Source: Symbiodinium natans
Lineage: Eukaryota; Sar; Dinophyceae; Suessiales; Symbiodiniaceae
Direction of reading: 5' to 3'
DNA length: 64,000 nucleotides
NCBI GenBank assembly: GCA_905221605.1
Contig: CAJNDS010002277.1
Coordinates: forward strand, 209,001-273,000
The notes under the pieces were generated by a model. The model saw only the letters and a list, made by a program, of their open reading frames with translations. It ran no database searches and was not told the DNA's origin. How positions within the stretch are numbered: the first letter of the stretch is position 1; the number at the start of each line of letters is the position of its first letter. A program made the position numbers and the translations under genes. This document shows positions 52,600-63,628 of this stretch, one piece after another.

Positions 52600-55539
52600 G
52601 GAGCCTTCGAAGCTGAAATCCTGAGGATTGCTAAAACTACGGACGATGCAGAGGAGTACTCAGTCCCAAGACAGCACTTAAAGCGACCCACACTGCTGCC
52701 CCATGCCTGAAAGAAACGGTGAAATTCAGGTGAAGCTCTCTGTCAAGAAGGGCAGCAGCGTCCTGCCCATCGTGTCATGGATGAATGTGCCATGTCTTCG
52801 CCACTTCTCTGCGTTCTGACAAATTTTTCAGGTGGATGCGACCAACTTCTACCGCGTCGTGGATCTTCGCCTGATTCCGGGTCCTCCTCGTGCGCTCTTG
52901 GGACTGCAGAATAGGAAGGGAAAGAACTTTGAAAGAACATTGTGTCGAAGCAAAACGTTTGCAATTTTGCCTCTGCTCTAAACAAGCTGCAGTGAAAGTG
53001 TATAAGGCAACAGGTGGTACACTTCCTCGAAGGATTGGAGCGCTGCCGCAACCCGTGTGTTTTTCTTTGCTGTCGTGGCGTTCACACCGCTACCGCAGCA
53101 ACAACATCGCATTCGAAAAGCCAAATCAACAACCCCTATCCAGCCACACCCAAAAAACTGAGCTTTTGGCATGGTTGAGCCATCTTGGATGATTTATTCC
53201 CGTGCCCCTTGTACACCGTTCCCGCGAGAAGGGAGAAGCATCTTGAAACTACTTCACCATTTCTCACCTCCTCTCTGTACGCAGCACTTGTTGCTTGCAG
53301 TCCACTGAGCGCAAAAACCTCCCCACTCCACGCCAACGTGCCAGACCAAAGCCATCCCCCGAATACTGCTATGGATGCATGCTGACATAGCCTGATACAT
53401 ACTGATACGATCACTGCGACACCCAGCAGTTCCCAGGTCAGGACTGCTACACTTCCACCTGTCAGCGCAAAACGTGACGACGTCTGGGGTCCAGTATTCG
53501 TCACATGGGCACCGATGGATGGCGACAATATGGGAGCCTCAGCTTCAGAGATGGTTCTTGATGTGCTATGCATCAAACTTAGCTTTGAGTTTCAGCTTCA
53601 GAAACCTTCATGACGGCTGCAGTCCGAACTCTCAGCAAGGACAGCGCTGCTTTCAAGACCGAGCAAACAATGCTTCCTGGCAGCAGTCACAGGACGTGAT
53701 GAGGATAATGAGGCAGCACCAATTTTCGTAGCACGAGAAATTTGAGAACCAGGGTCGAAGGAAGGGCAGGTGCCCGCCACTCGGATAATCCTCGAGCTGA
53801 GGAAGATCACCGCTGTTTCCTTCGACGTCGACTGTGTGCTCGAGAGCTTTCAGGCCTTGTGCAGATCACCTGCATGCTCTGCTTGTGTTGTCCCCACGAG
53901 GTTTGTGGAGGTCTCGAAGAGTTGTATTCAGTGCATCTTATGGCTTGTGGCCCAGGCACAGGTCCTTGATGGGCTCAGGCTGCTGGAGCATTGCACGCGC
54001 TTACCCTCAAACGAGCCTGACATCACAAGAGCCTAGTGGCTCCCAAAAACCTTAGTCTTGAGGACTTGTGGCCATGGCCGTCTACAGCGCTCCGAGCGAC
54101 ACCCCAGAGCTCCAAACATCTTGAAACTGTCGAACTCCCGGATGCCCAAATTCTTTTAACCAGCTCCCACATTCTCTACCCTTTGCCTTTCGAACGGTCT
54201 TTTCGACGAGTCTATCTTCAAGGCCGGCTCTTTCTCCGACTTGTGTTGAGGTGTTCGCACCGGAAGGCGTTGTGCCGCTGAAGGCTGGAAGTGCTTCGTA
54301 GACGGGGTGGCGTCTCTGCAATCCGTGGAGTCATTGCTATCGGAGCTTCTTTTGGACTCTGGCTGTTGAGCATAGGAGGGTGAGTCGGTCAGCCTGACAC
54401 TTTGGCTTGGAGATGTTTAGCAGGTGCCGATGCAAGCTACTTGTAAGACTAACACCTTCTTCGTGGCAGTGTATTGGTCTACTGTCTTGGTCAACAATGC
54501 GTTAGTTTGGGGGTGGTGAGGTGGGCGGGAGGGGGGGGGGGTGGAACACTGGCGTGCGTCTTCTGGGCCAACGACCCAGAATCCCGTTGAAAGCTGCCAC
54601 CGGCTGCTACTGGGGGTAGCCAGGGCCACTGCATCAACGGCGCCAAAAGCTGACGACCATAGTTTGGAGCATCGAAGCCTGTAACACTGTACACAAACAT
54701 CAACAAGCCAGTATTCACAAGCGTTGATTTCAAAACTGTGCAATGTCACATCACGGGATCAGGATGTTCAGCGATCGGGTGGACGCTGTCAGGTCGTAAG
54801 ATTTGGAGAGCCCACGCCTTTGTAGTCACATTGTAGCCGCACCTGCGAGACCTTCGCCAATGAGATACTTTCTTCTTTGTTTGGGTGATTACGTTCGCAG
54901 ACTAGCCACGTGAAGCTCTCACAACAGGGTCGTTCTATGAGCCAGTGCACTTTTGAAGGTCGTTCAGCCCGACTCCATCGTGTGCCGTGGTCTCCCGGCG
55001 AGCAAGACAGAGGTTGCCGTCACACGCCCTAAAACGTTGTGTCAATAGTTGAAGGCCAAGGTTCAGCTCAACTTCATGTCTGGAGTCTGCAAGTCTGCGA
55101 CAGTGTAGAACATAAGATTAGTCAATCTTACACACTGTGGTCGTGCCTGCTGTCACCAGGAACCTTTCCAGTTCCTTCTTTTCCTTCCTGCATTCTGCCA
55201 TGTCTCAATCGATGGCCGTTCCGCCGTCTCGGGGCTGCTAGGAAGGGCCCTCATGGGATGGTTGGGTCGTGCTGGGTTTGGGGATCGTGCTCATGTTCGC
55301 AGTTTCAAATCGTTGCAGTTGTGACGCTTCGCTCCTTGTCACCATGTCAAAAGCGCTACGTCGCGCGCTTTTGTGGCATTTTGTTTGAGTTCATTTCCTG
55401 ACCCGAGATACGCCGATGGCAGAGGGGTGTGCTGATGGCAACGGCTTCCTGCCAACTCGGCTTCCGGGCTTCAAGTTGGCTTCAGGTAGCATCGCAAGAT
55501 AGGCGTGGGGAAATGCAAGAGGTGCGCGGCATAGCAAAG
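52600..55539. other. no well-supported gene
   Basis: Frames of 60-146 codons occur on both strands (for example 53136-53576 minus and 55039-55401 plus), none with a recognised domain or good splice framing. A G-rich tract lies at 54524-54545. Confidence 0.35.
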
Positions 55540-56743
55540 ATCATCTCGACCACTTCTTGAAAGACCGAACTTGGAAGTGCCATGACTTGGCAAGGGCCTT
55601 CGAGATCGACCTGAATCTCGTGCGCAATCTCATTGTCTTCAAGGGTGTCTACACTGACAGCGTGCTCCACTTTTCAGGCGAGGATAGTCAAAAAGGGTGT
55701 CGCCGCTCGCAGGGCACACTGACGCTGATGCTGCCGCCTTTGAGCAACTATCCACGCAGTCATGGCATCTAGAACAGGTTGAAGCCCTGAACAGTTTATG
55801 AGCACACTGCAACGCGCTACAAGAAGTTGACCGGGCAGGTGTGAAGCGTTGTCGCGCTTTCGAGGGCTTCTACGGCGAATACGAGACTGCAGCCGGCCAG
55901 CAAAGGGTCTCAGAGCTGGGTCAGGCAGTCCAACCTGAGAGTACTGCAGACGTAAGGGGGGGGTGGGCGGTCACTAGCTTCAGAGATCGAACTTGAGCAA
56001 AAAGTGACCAAAGTGTGCTGGGCTTCGAGGTACAGATGAACTTTGAGCACGTGACGCAGACTCATATGGCGCCGGCCCCAGATCCGAAGGAATTCCACAA
56101 TCTTTCACACGTTTCGGAAGCAACAGTCTGACCAGTGACCACCGAGCCGAACTTCCTGTGCAAACATGTCTCATCATGTGTCAAGACTACGCCAGCTCTT
56201 CCGATTTAGTTTGCCTGGAGGATCTCCTTGTCCACGCCTCCGACGGCTCGATAGAAACCACTGGCCACCAATGCGAGAATGTGGGCCAACACAGCTTGCG
56301 TTGTGCTGCAGCCTGGCTTGCTCAGTGAGTGTTTTGCAGTTTGGAGGCCCTCTATACTGGTAGCTGATTTTGGAGCTGCTATGCTGGTGGTGTAGAGCAG
56401 CAAAGGTGCACGTCGAGGGACGTGGACGCCTGGAAGCAAACGGGAAGTCATGTTGTCCGAGTTGAAGAGAGTCGCGTCGTGTCGCAAGACATGCCAGCAA
56501 TGGACAACAAGTGAGCAAAGAGTCCAGAACCGTTTGTTGTACATCGCCAGATTTCCACGCTCTTGGGGCCGAAGAGATCAGCTGCATAAGCTTATGGCTT
56601 AAGCGATCTCGAATCGTATCCTTGAGCGGGTTGAATACAAGGGAAGTTAGAGCTCGTAAGCCCAAGAGCAGGTTGCAGACTTTGCACTCCAAGCCCCGAG
56701 TTCGTGAACCCTCAATGTCTCAACCCACCCTCAGACTCAACTT
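55540..56743 (+). CDS. candidate multi-exon gene with several good splice sites
   Basis: Exon 55540-55677 (after AAAG; LDHFLKDRTWKCHDLARAFE, IDLNLVRNLIVFKGVYTDSV) ends before GCGAGG, a GC donor, in phase 1. Exon 55803-55951 starts with the two bases needed and reads CNALQEVDRAGVKRCRAFEG, FYGEYETAAGQQRVSELGQA, ending before GTAAGG in phase 0. Then comes EIELEQKVTK, a 17 bp GT...AG stretch (56013-56029), and VQMNFEHVTQTHMAPAPDPK. Exon 56210-56324 (after TTTAG) reads CLEDLLVHASDGSIETTGHQ and ends before the perfect donor GTGAGT. A further frame reads TREVRARKPKSRLQTLHSKP and ends before GTAAGG at 56744. These donors make the overlapping minus-strand frame 56174-56692 (172 codons) a likely shadow. 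Function unknown; mostly charged and helical. Confidence 0.5.
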
Positions 56744-57895
56744 TGTAAGGACTGGGCAATGCGAACTTGATGAGAAGATCCCCGGCAGGAAGGGCTCAAG
56801 ACCATCGGAGCTGTTGTCTTGGTTCGCGTCATATGAGTCAACACACACATATATCTAGAGTAAAATTTTATGCATATAAGAGAAAATGTATATTCCCCAA
56901 ACACGGTCAACACTATGTATCGCCATGTTATGAGTCGTGCGCGAAGTCTGCCCGGGCCCGGTTCCGCGGCTCTTGAGCATTGCGCCCTCAAAGTCGCGCC
57001 TTTTCTTCCAAGGCCTCGGGGCCTCGGACCGAGCTCCCACAATCCCGCTCGCGCTCCGCGCGAAGTGTCGCAAGTATGCTCTTGAGCATGCGGTAGTTTT
57101 GTTGAAGAAGAGACTGCTGAAGAAGAGTTCGTTTCTACGAAGGAATGTAAAACAATGGCGGGCGGAGTGCAGGAATCAAAGCCACTCCGGGGGTCGCTCT
57201 CCCCTCCCTCAGTTTCAAGATGCTTTTGCCCCAGAATTTGGTGTGCGCAGGACCATGTAAGTCCCCGGTTGGGTACACGGATTCTGTGTAAGTTTTATAT
57301 CCCGCACAGAACCGGAGACAGCACTTCGGGATTCTCTGCAAGATTCTCTAAGGGTGGCCACTGCGGGCTGCTGTGCGGGCTTCTCTGGGGAGCACTCCAG
57401 GGTAGGGCGGGACGGGTAGGGTTTCTGCAGGGTTCTCTGAGGGGGCAACCAGGGGTTCTCTTAAACGAATTGGGGGTGGGGGCTCCAGGAGAGCGAGCCA
57501 CGAAATGAGACGACGTTTCCTGGGGGCGCTGTTCCCCAGAACTGGGCCTTCGCTTTAGGGCTCAGGGTTCGTCCTTGGCCTGTGGCTTCGGGCTCAGGAA
57601 TCGTTTGCGAAGTTGAATTTGCTCGGGAGGCTTGAGTGAGCACTCGATGGGATGGGAGACCCATGCCAGGGGACCAGAGAATGCGCGAAGAAAAGGGCTG
57701 CCTTAAAACCTAGCAAACCAGCGCTGGGGGGTGGGGAAGAAAGAGGAATCAAGACAAACGCAAGCTGTTCATGAATGGTTTCGAAGGAAAGAATTACGCC
57801 ACGAATGATGGGCTTTATGAACGGTTGGGTCCGTCGCCGAGAATGTATCATCAATTCCGGTCGTTTTTGACTTCTGACAGAGGCAATGCGGGAGC

Positions 57896-58129
57896 ATGGG
57901 TCTGGAAACCTACATATCCATGTTGCGTGAAGTGTTGAAGACTTCGGATGGGCATTGCGTTGCAGAGCTTGGTACACCAAGGAGTGAATCTGACCACGAT
58001 CTTCGCCGAGCCGAACTGCTCCGTTCGGTGGACTGCGGCGTGGGACCTGCAGGGCATGCATCGTTTGGGATTCGGAGTTTGCCCTGCCACTGGGCTCCCG
58101 GCTTAGGGAAGACTGTTTTCGAAGCTTGA
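57896..58129 (+). CDS. candidate ORF (77 aa)
   Basis: MGLETYISMLREVLKTSDGH, then VAELGTPRSESDHDLRRAEL and onward to TGA 58127-58129. Composition is protein-like. A minus-strand frame (57594-58061, 155 codons) overlaps it. Unassigned. Confidence 0.35.
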   Translation: MGLETYISMLREVLKTSDGHCVAELGTPRSESDHDLRRAELLRSVDCGVGPAGHASFGIRSLPCHWAPGLGKTVFEA

Positions 58130-58189
58130 AGTGGCATCTTCAGCTCTGCTTGGCCTGAACCCTCATGCGCTGAGTTTCCTACTAGGGGT

Positions 58190-58240
58190 TTAAGTTCTCG
58201 GCATGGGTGGGAAGTTCTCGGCATGGGCAGTAGGCTTCCA
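58190..58240. repeat. short direct duplication GAAGTTCTCGGCATGGG
   Basis: Two tandem copies, about 20 bp apart. Confidence 0.8.
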
Positions 58241-58390
58241 GTAGGATGCAGCATATCCGGACCTGGAGGGCCTCGTGGACTCCGCGGCTCCTTGTTGCAA
58301 AGGTTTGGGGGGGCATTTGTCGCGACTTGAGAAGGAGCAGTCTTTGCCCAAACCGTTTGCGGGGTTTTTGAAGGCTTCAGCGTTCCTCAG

Positions 58391-58550
58391 CCTATGCCAT
58401 TCACCTTTACTTCACCTCATGCCATGCCGAGTTCCCAGTGGTCCCCATCGACCCGGCTGACTGCAGCCAGTACGATCTCCTGGCCGGCACTACGGCAACC
58501 AGGACAAATTAAAGTGGGCAACTACTTCTACGGAACTCGTTTTCATTCAC
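58391..58550 (+). CDS. candidate exon with a single frame change
   Basis: After TTCCTCAG the frame reads YAIHLYFTSCHAEFPVVPID, then PADCSQYDLLAGTTATR, and meets TAA at 58510. A frame offset by one base takes over immediately (PGQIKVGNYFYGTRFHS) and ends before GTGAGG at 58551. Acceptor and donor frame one 160 bp exon whose reading frame shifts once, which suggests an indel in the genome or the assembly. No domain is recognised. Confidence 0.4.
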
Positions 58551-58945
58551 GTGAGGTCACTGCCTACGCACTTGTAACATGATGGCTAGTATGGCCTTGC
58601 GATCCAAGTCCGTCGTATGGTCAGCATGGGTCTCTGCCCAGACATGTTGCGACCTTTGCAAGGCTTGCGGTGGTTGGCGGCCGTCTGCAACCACCAGCCT
58701 GGACCTGGCTCCTGCAAATGGCGCGATTGAAGAGGCTCCGGATGCCTTTGGCCAGCAAGTTCAGACATGCAGAGCATCCTCAATTTTCAGGCGAATGAAG
58801 CGTCTTTCATCAGGATATCCATGTAATTAGTGCGCTTCGCTCATGCCCTCAAGTACTGCGCTCGGGTTAAAAGGAAGCCTTGAGTGTTGACTTCAGCTCA
58901 GAGCTCAGGTCAGTCTCACAACGGCGCAGGCCCTAGATTCCTTAG

Positions 58946-59077
58946 CGAGACCAAAGCCTGTAGCCTATGTCCCCTATGGATGCTTCATGATGCCTCCAGG
59001 GAGAGCCTCTCCGTTCCTCTGAGGTGCAGGGCTACGTTCAATGCCATACCTTCATCGATGCCATGTTGCAGGCCTGA
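58946..59077 (+). CDS. candidate exon, next in line, also with a frame change
   Basis: After CCTTAG: RPKPVAYVPYGCFMMPPGRA then SPFL, TGA. The adjacent frame reads GYVQCHTFIDAMLQA before TGA 59075-59077. Together they look like one exon with a one-base shift. It may belong with the exons at 58391 and 59580. Confidence 0.35.
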
Positions 59078-59579
59078 GACAACTCATGGAGCAACCACAA
59101 ACACGGAGCTAGTTGCTGCGATGGCTTGAAACTCGTCAAGAGAGAAAGTAGACTCTTTCGGCTTTCTCTCCGTGAAGGTTGGCACAATCCCTGTTGTAAG
59201 CTGCATGAAGTCGAGATGTCTGGCGACAGCCAGAATTAGCGTCACCTTAAACCTGAAGATGCCGCAGGTCAACATTGCAGCTACCGGTGGCCCTCCTCTG
59301 CCTCCTCCTCCTCCGACATGACGCGCTTCAGCTGTGTAGGCTTACACGCTCGCAGTGGGCTCAAGGCCCACGAGGCCCATGCCACTTGCAGCTGAGCTTG
59401 GCAAATGCACGCCGGGCAGCTCCTCTCTGAGGCACGTAGCTCTGAAGTTGCAAGGATGGGTGCAGAAAACTGACCGAGTTGACTCGAAGCACCTATTTGA
59501 GATTTCTTTTCGTTTTCTAGATCATTATGATCTCCATCCGTCCTTGTGGTTCCCTGCTTCTCACAAGGGAATCCATTAG

Positions 59580-59762
59580 AATCTATCCTGGCTACAAGAC
59601 AGAACCGTGAAACCTGAGACCGGCAGCCGTGTCATTGATTTCGACAGCGCATTGTTCTATGTTGACGTAAGGGAGCTCAAATGGAAGACCTCACGCATTC
59701 GGCGTATGCTTGCTGAGGAAAGCCCTCCTTGGACAACGAGGCAGGTTGACGACGTTTTGTGA
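59580..59762 (+). CDS. candidate exon (60 codons), possible donor inside
   Basis: After CATTAG the frame reads NLSWLQDRTVKPETGSRVID, FDSALFYVDVRELKWKTSRI, RRMLAEESPPWTTRQVDDVL and TGA 59760-59762. There is no early ATG, so it must be an internal or last exon. GAC|GTAAGG at 59656 is an excellent donor and could end it after FYVD. Strongly protein-like; no family is recognised. Confidence 0.5.
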   Translation, partial: NLSWLQDRTVKPETGSRVIDFDSALFYVDVRELKWKTSRIRRMLAEESPPWTTRQVDDVL

Positions 59763-59844
59763 TAGGCCGTTGTGGCTCGATGCCCAATGCACCGTGGTCT
59801 AGACCTTGGCATGATGTTCATCGTTGAAAGCCCCTACAGCCTAA

Positions 59845-59915
59845 TCCCCCAAATCTCTCAAAACCCTCCAAACCCTCCAAACCCTCAAAACCCTCAACCC
59901 TAAAGTCCCAAAAAG
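59845..59915. repeat. degenerate telomere-like repeats (CCCTCCAAA / CCCTAAA)
   Basis: Runs of AAACCCTCC, AAACCCTCAAAA and one CCCTAAA, a decayed or variant relative of the heptamer blocks. Confidence 0.75.
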
Positions 59916-59919
59916 GCCA

Positions 59920-60595
59920 AGCACTCGCCCAATGCTGCCAGGAGCGATCCTCGCCTTCCACGAGCAGGCAAGCGCAGGCCAGCCGGTGATATGGGCTTTA
60001 GAAAGCGAGTGGAGAGGAGGTGTGGAGACATGGAGAGCTGTTCATGTCAGGTAATCTGCACGCTTCGGGAGGGACCTGTGGAGGAATGCGAGGCCCGTGG
60101 AGTGCTGAGGTTTCTTCGAGGGTGTTTGTATTTGTGGTGGTGACGACGAAAGTGAAGTAGTGCGGGCTTAGAAGCAAGAGCCTGGTGGTGGCTTTCCGTC
60201 ACCATCAGGGGGTCGATGTCTCTGCTCTCTGCGTGTAGGAAACATGAAGCTTACCACGGCTTTTGGCTCGGTTGCAAGACGCCGCACGAAGAAAACACGT
60301 GTGACTGTTTCCGCCTTTCATGACCGGTAATCTCAAGTCACTTCAAGTGGCTCCCTTGAAGGACTGGAACGACTCTGGTGATGGGAAGGTGTGGCCCGCA
60401 CATATCACGTGGTGAGACTTGGTAGGACTTCGCCTTTCGCGACACTCAGGTCTTCTACAGCTCTTTAGCACTCCATCAGTTGATCTGAAAGACCGCCTGC
60501 TCACCAGGCGCCAAATGGCAGTCCCAAGAACTGTGGGCAGCCCAGCACGCGGATTTCCACCTTCTTAAGACAGTGACGAACTTTCGCTCACCACG
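59920..60595. other. no well-supported gene
   Basis: Only short frames. Small candidate segments end at GTAATC (60053) or begin after GTAG (60240) but are too short to support. Confidence 0.4.
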
Positions 60596-60603
60596 CCTCC
60601 ACT

Positions 60604-60641
60604 CTCTCTCGGTCTCTCTCTCTCTCTCTCTCTCGCTCTCG

Positions 60642-60681
<40 letters not shown>

Positions 60682-60684
60682 GGC
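60604..60684. repeat. TC microsatellite
   Basis: (TC)n with GCTC interruptions, about 80 bp. The antisense frame of Glu/Arg is an artefact. Confidence 0.95.
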
Positions 60685-61045
60685 TCTCGGTGAATGCGCA
60701 AGTAGACTTCGAATCATACATGCTCTGCCATCGGATCCCTTCTCAGGCCCAATTACGTTAACATACCGTGGTCAAAAGACGACGCTACGTCCATGGGATC
60801 CTTCTCGATGTCCTAGCCTAAGCTTGGCAGTTTTCGTCACGCAGCATTCAGCTGTCGGCTTCAGCATCTGATTGCTGCATCTTACGTGACCGAGGCCCTT
60901 TAGCAGCTGCCATACACAACCAGCTTATTCATTTTCCCATACGGCTGCGGCCCTAATTGGACCTCCGTTGATCGGTGTTGGACCAGTGACGTGAGAGCTT
61001 CTGTGAGACGGTACGCTGAGAAGTAGCCCGAAGAGGTAGTCCAAA

Positions 61046-61324
61046 ATGGCACCCGCACGGAGGCCCAAGAGCAACGTTTTTGTCATCCACTGCTCCTTGC
61101 AGAGCTTGAGCCACATATCGGACTCCGTGGGAAGGGCGGGCCGTGAAGTGCATCCCTGGATTGGTGCAAGCTTCCAACCATCGTTTGAGGACACTTTGGG
61201 ACCGCTTGGACGTGTGATCGGCGTGTGCAGCCGAGATCCGCAGAAGCGACATGGCCGCAAGATGCACCTGTGCGACTGTGACAAATCACAGCATAGCGCA
61301 ACACGTGGCTATCTCGCTCATTGA
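61046..61324 (+). CDS. unassigned ORF (92 aa), strand uncertain
   Basis: MAPARRPKSNVFVIHCSLQS, later FQPSFEDTLGPLGRVIGVCS and a Lys/His/Cys tail, to TGA. The antisense frame 60925-61284 (119 codons, with a hydrophobic MTKTLLLGLRAGAILDYLFG segment) is an equally good candidate for a membrane protein. One of the two is probably real. Confidence 0.3.
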   Translation: MAPARRPKSNVFVIHCSLQSLSHISDSVGRAGREVHPWIGASFQPSFEDTLGPLGRVIGVCSRDPQKRHGRKMHLCDCDKSQHSATRGYLAH

Positions 61325-62232
61325 AGCCTAGGCAACCAAAGCCGGAGACGGTCCATCGTTTTTTGATAAGGTGCGCTGCGGGCCCTTGCTCTGTGGCGAG
61401 CAAGTTTAGCAGATCCCAGCAGATTGCACATGGACGTCAGCGCACCAAAAGCTGTGCTCAATGTGGATGGGCTTGCGCCAGGCACCCCAACACTACCCTG
61501 ATTTTCGAAGATGTTGAAGCAGCTGTCTCAGAGTGGGAGCCAGCAAGTGGCCTTTCTCTGTTGAGCTATTGAGCAACTGAAATTGGGGCTATGCAAGTTC
61601 AACATGTAGCTCGGACTGCAACGACCGCGGTGATGAAATGATTTGGCGCTGAGGAAGCGACTTTGGAACGTTACGAACGGCTTCTCAGTCTTCCCGATGA
61701 CAGTAGGCCATGCTGCCCTCCTCAATGTGACGTAGACGGAGCATGAACGAGTCTATGATGAGAGCATTGCAGGATTCAGCGGGACATGCGGGGCGGTCCC
61801 CTGATCTTCCGGCATAAGTTTTTCACTAACCCAGAACGTGAGATAAGTACCTTACGTGCATTGAGCAAAGCATGTGAAGCCCCGCACATACAAAGATAGA
61901 CAGCAGCACAGCCTTCCGAAAATGTCTCATTATTGTTCAACATGACCCGTTCGGGCAGGTATGCCTTTCTCATGGCACTGCACCCCCGGTTAGGGGAGAA
62001 CAGTCCAGCAAGGCAGGCTCGGATCTTCTGACATCGGTCTTGTAGTTGCAACGTCAAGAGGAGTTATCACGGGTCGCTAGCGGCGTGAGCTCCTGTCTCT
62101 TGTGTGTGTTTGTGTCCTAACTATGTCTGGAGATTCCGAAGGTGGCGCAGTGCAGATCCACTGCGCGCACGCGTGTACGCATGCGTGCGCTCCCCAGCTC
62201 TTCGTATTTTCCCACTTCCCGACCCCCTGCAG

Positions 62233-62394
62233 AGGCTCCTGAAAGAGGATGGCCCGAAGCTTTGCAAGCTCATCTTCGACTTCCTAGTGCGAATCCGACC
62301 TGATTCCAGCTTGCGGATACAAGCTGCGCACATTGTTGGGCTGTTTTGTTGGGATTTAGGGCTTAAGATTTCGCAGGGAAGATTCTGCGAGGAG
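62233..62394 (+). CDS. candidate helical exon, HEAT/ARM-like composition
   Basis: Starts after CTGCAG and ends before GTCTTT; 54 complete codons. Reads RLLKEDGPKLCKLIFDFLVR, IRPDSSLRIQAAHIVGLFCW, then DLGLKISQGRFCEE. The paired amphipathic helices resemble an armadillo/HEAT-type unit, but one unit is too little to assign. Same strand as the acidic protein that follows. Confidence 0.45.
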
Positions 62395-62509
62395 GTCTTT
62401 TCTGTCTGAGCTGAGACTGGTTGAGATTTCTCAGGAGATTCGAGGGTCATGAGCGACAACGAGAGCGGGTTCAAGGTGCAATATATTGACTCAGGAAGGA
62501 CAGCATGTC

Positions 62510-62600
62510 TTCGGATGTGCAACATTGCCAGCAAAACCAACATAGTGTCGCTGAATTCTTGTAGCACTTGCTGCAATCTTGTAGCACTTGCTAGCACTTG
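62510..62600. repeat. short duplication of CTTGTAGCACTTGCT
   Basis: The 15-mer occurs at ~62560 and ~62578, followed by a third partial copy (GCTAGCACTTGG), just ahead of the acidic ORF. Confidence 0.75.
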
Positions 62601-62626
62601 GTCTTTCTGCAAAGCTGCACCACGCG

Positions 62627-63115
62627 ATGGATCCTCCTGGCCGGGCGAAGGGCAGCGTCGGACGGCAGAAGCGGTCCCGATCTGAAATGCCCAGCTTCTT
62701 GCAGGAGGCTGTCTGGAAGGTTGTGGACGACCAGAGAACGATGCCAAACGGAGCAGCCGTGCCGGCAAAACCGCAGCAGCCGCTGCGACCAGAACCGGTT
62801 GAGCAGGTAGACCCGGAGAAGCAGCACAACCCTGATCTCGTAGCACACATGGAGAATCGCCGGCAGTCGGACGCGGAGATCCGAGAAATGGTGAGACTGC
62901 TGTCAGAAATATCACCTACAGTCGACGAGATTCAGCAGGAGAAGAGGTTAAAGGCCGATGCAGCTGCCGCGGAAGATGAGGTTCAGGAAGAGGATGTGCA
63001 TGAAGGGCATGAAGGAGAGGAGGAGGAGGTAGTGGAGGACGAGGAGGTGGAAGATGACATCGTGGCCGATCAGAAGCAGGAATGGAATGCCAAAGAGATC
63101 CGGACATTGGACTGA
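62627..63115 (+). CDS. acidic, coiled-coil-prone protein (162 aa)
   Basis: The best start is ATG 62627 (MDPPGRAKGSVGRQKRSRSE); an upstream ATG at 62588 would add 13 residues. The N-terminus is basic (GRQKRSRSE, a possible nuclear signal). The middle is a charged helix (AEIREMVRLLSEISPTVDEI then QQEKRLKADAAAAEDE), and the C-terminal third is a long Glu/Asp tract ending KEIRTLD before TGA 63113-63115. Acidic tails of this kind are common in chaperone-like and chromatin-associated proteins; function is unassigned. The 264-codon minus-strand frame across this region (62121-62915) is treated as a shadow because the + frame has clear domain-like segmentation. Confidence 0.55.
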   Translation: MDPPGRAKGSVGRQKRSRSEMPSFLQEAVWKVVDDQRTMPNGAAVPAKPQQPLRPEPVEQVDPEKQHNPDLVAHMENRRQSDAEIREMVRLLSEISPTVDEIQQEKRLKADAAAAEDEVQEEDVHEGHEGEEEEVVEDEEVEDDIVADQKQEWNAKEIRTLD

Positions 63116-63361
63116 GGCGACTCTCAGGAATCGACGCTGCAGCTCTCGGCCTTTCCCTCGTTCTTTCCCAGACTCTAGAGGGCAGTTTCGCGAGCTTCGT
63201 GTTGGGACAGCAAGCCCGGTGGCAAGGTCTGTGATTCGTCCCCTGACTCGGAGGAGGCGGCCACATGATCAACATGATCCCTGCCGGGGAATCCTTCATG
63301 TCCGGCGCTGCTACATGCTGCTGCCCGTGAGCGACGCACAACTTCAGATGCTCAGTTCTAT

Positions 63362-63628
63362 TTGACCATAGTGGCGACGGTGCTTCCCAGAGCCTTCAGC
63401 GAAGAAGGGGTTGCAACAGGTTTGGTCCAGAACTGCGCTAAGAGTGACCATGCCAGTTCTCGTCAGGGCTGCAGAGACTATGACGTAAGGAAATGCTCAG
63501 CAGAAAAAAGCAGCATTGAGACATGTCAAGGGGAGGGCAGATTCGCAGCAGCTGCGAGCATGCCGAATGCACAGCGAATACTGTTCATCATATCGCAAGA
63601 GACGGTTCAGGGCGCACAATTGGGATAG
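63362..63628 (+). CDS. unassigned ORF (88 aa)
   Basis: MTIVATVLPRAFSEEGVATG, later ASMPNAQRILFIISQETVQG, to TAG 63626-63628. Plausible composition, no domain, with competing frames downstream. Confidence 0.25.
   Translation: MTIVATVLPRAFSEEGVATGLVQNCAKSDHASSRQGCRDYDVRKCSAEKSSIETCQGEGRFAAAASMPNAQRILFIISQETVQGAQLG

Noticed and set aside
56174-56692. 172-codon minus-strand ORF
   Set aside because: The + strand here has an acceptor TTTAG and a perfect GTGAGT donor in phase with neighbouring exons, so the minus frame is treated as a shadow.
62121-62915. 264-codon minus-strand ORF, the longest minus frame in the window
   Set aside because: It lies opposite a + strand exon with matched splice borders (62233-62394) and the acidic ORF (62627-63115), both of better composition. 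Its sequence is low-specificity Ser/Arg/Pro.
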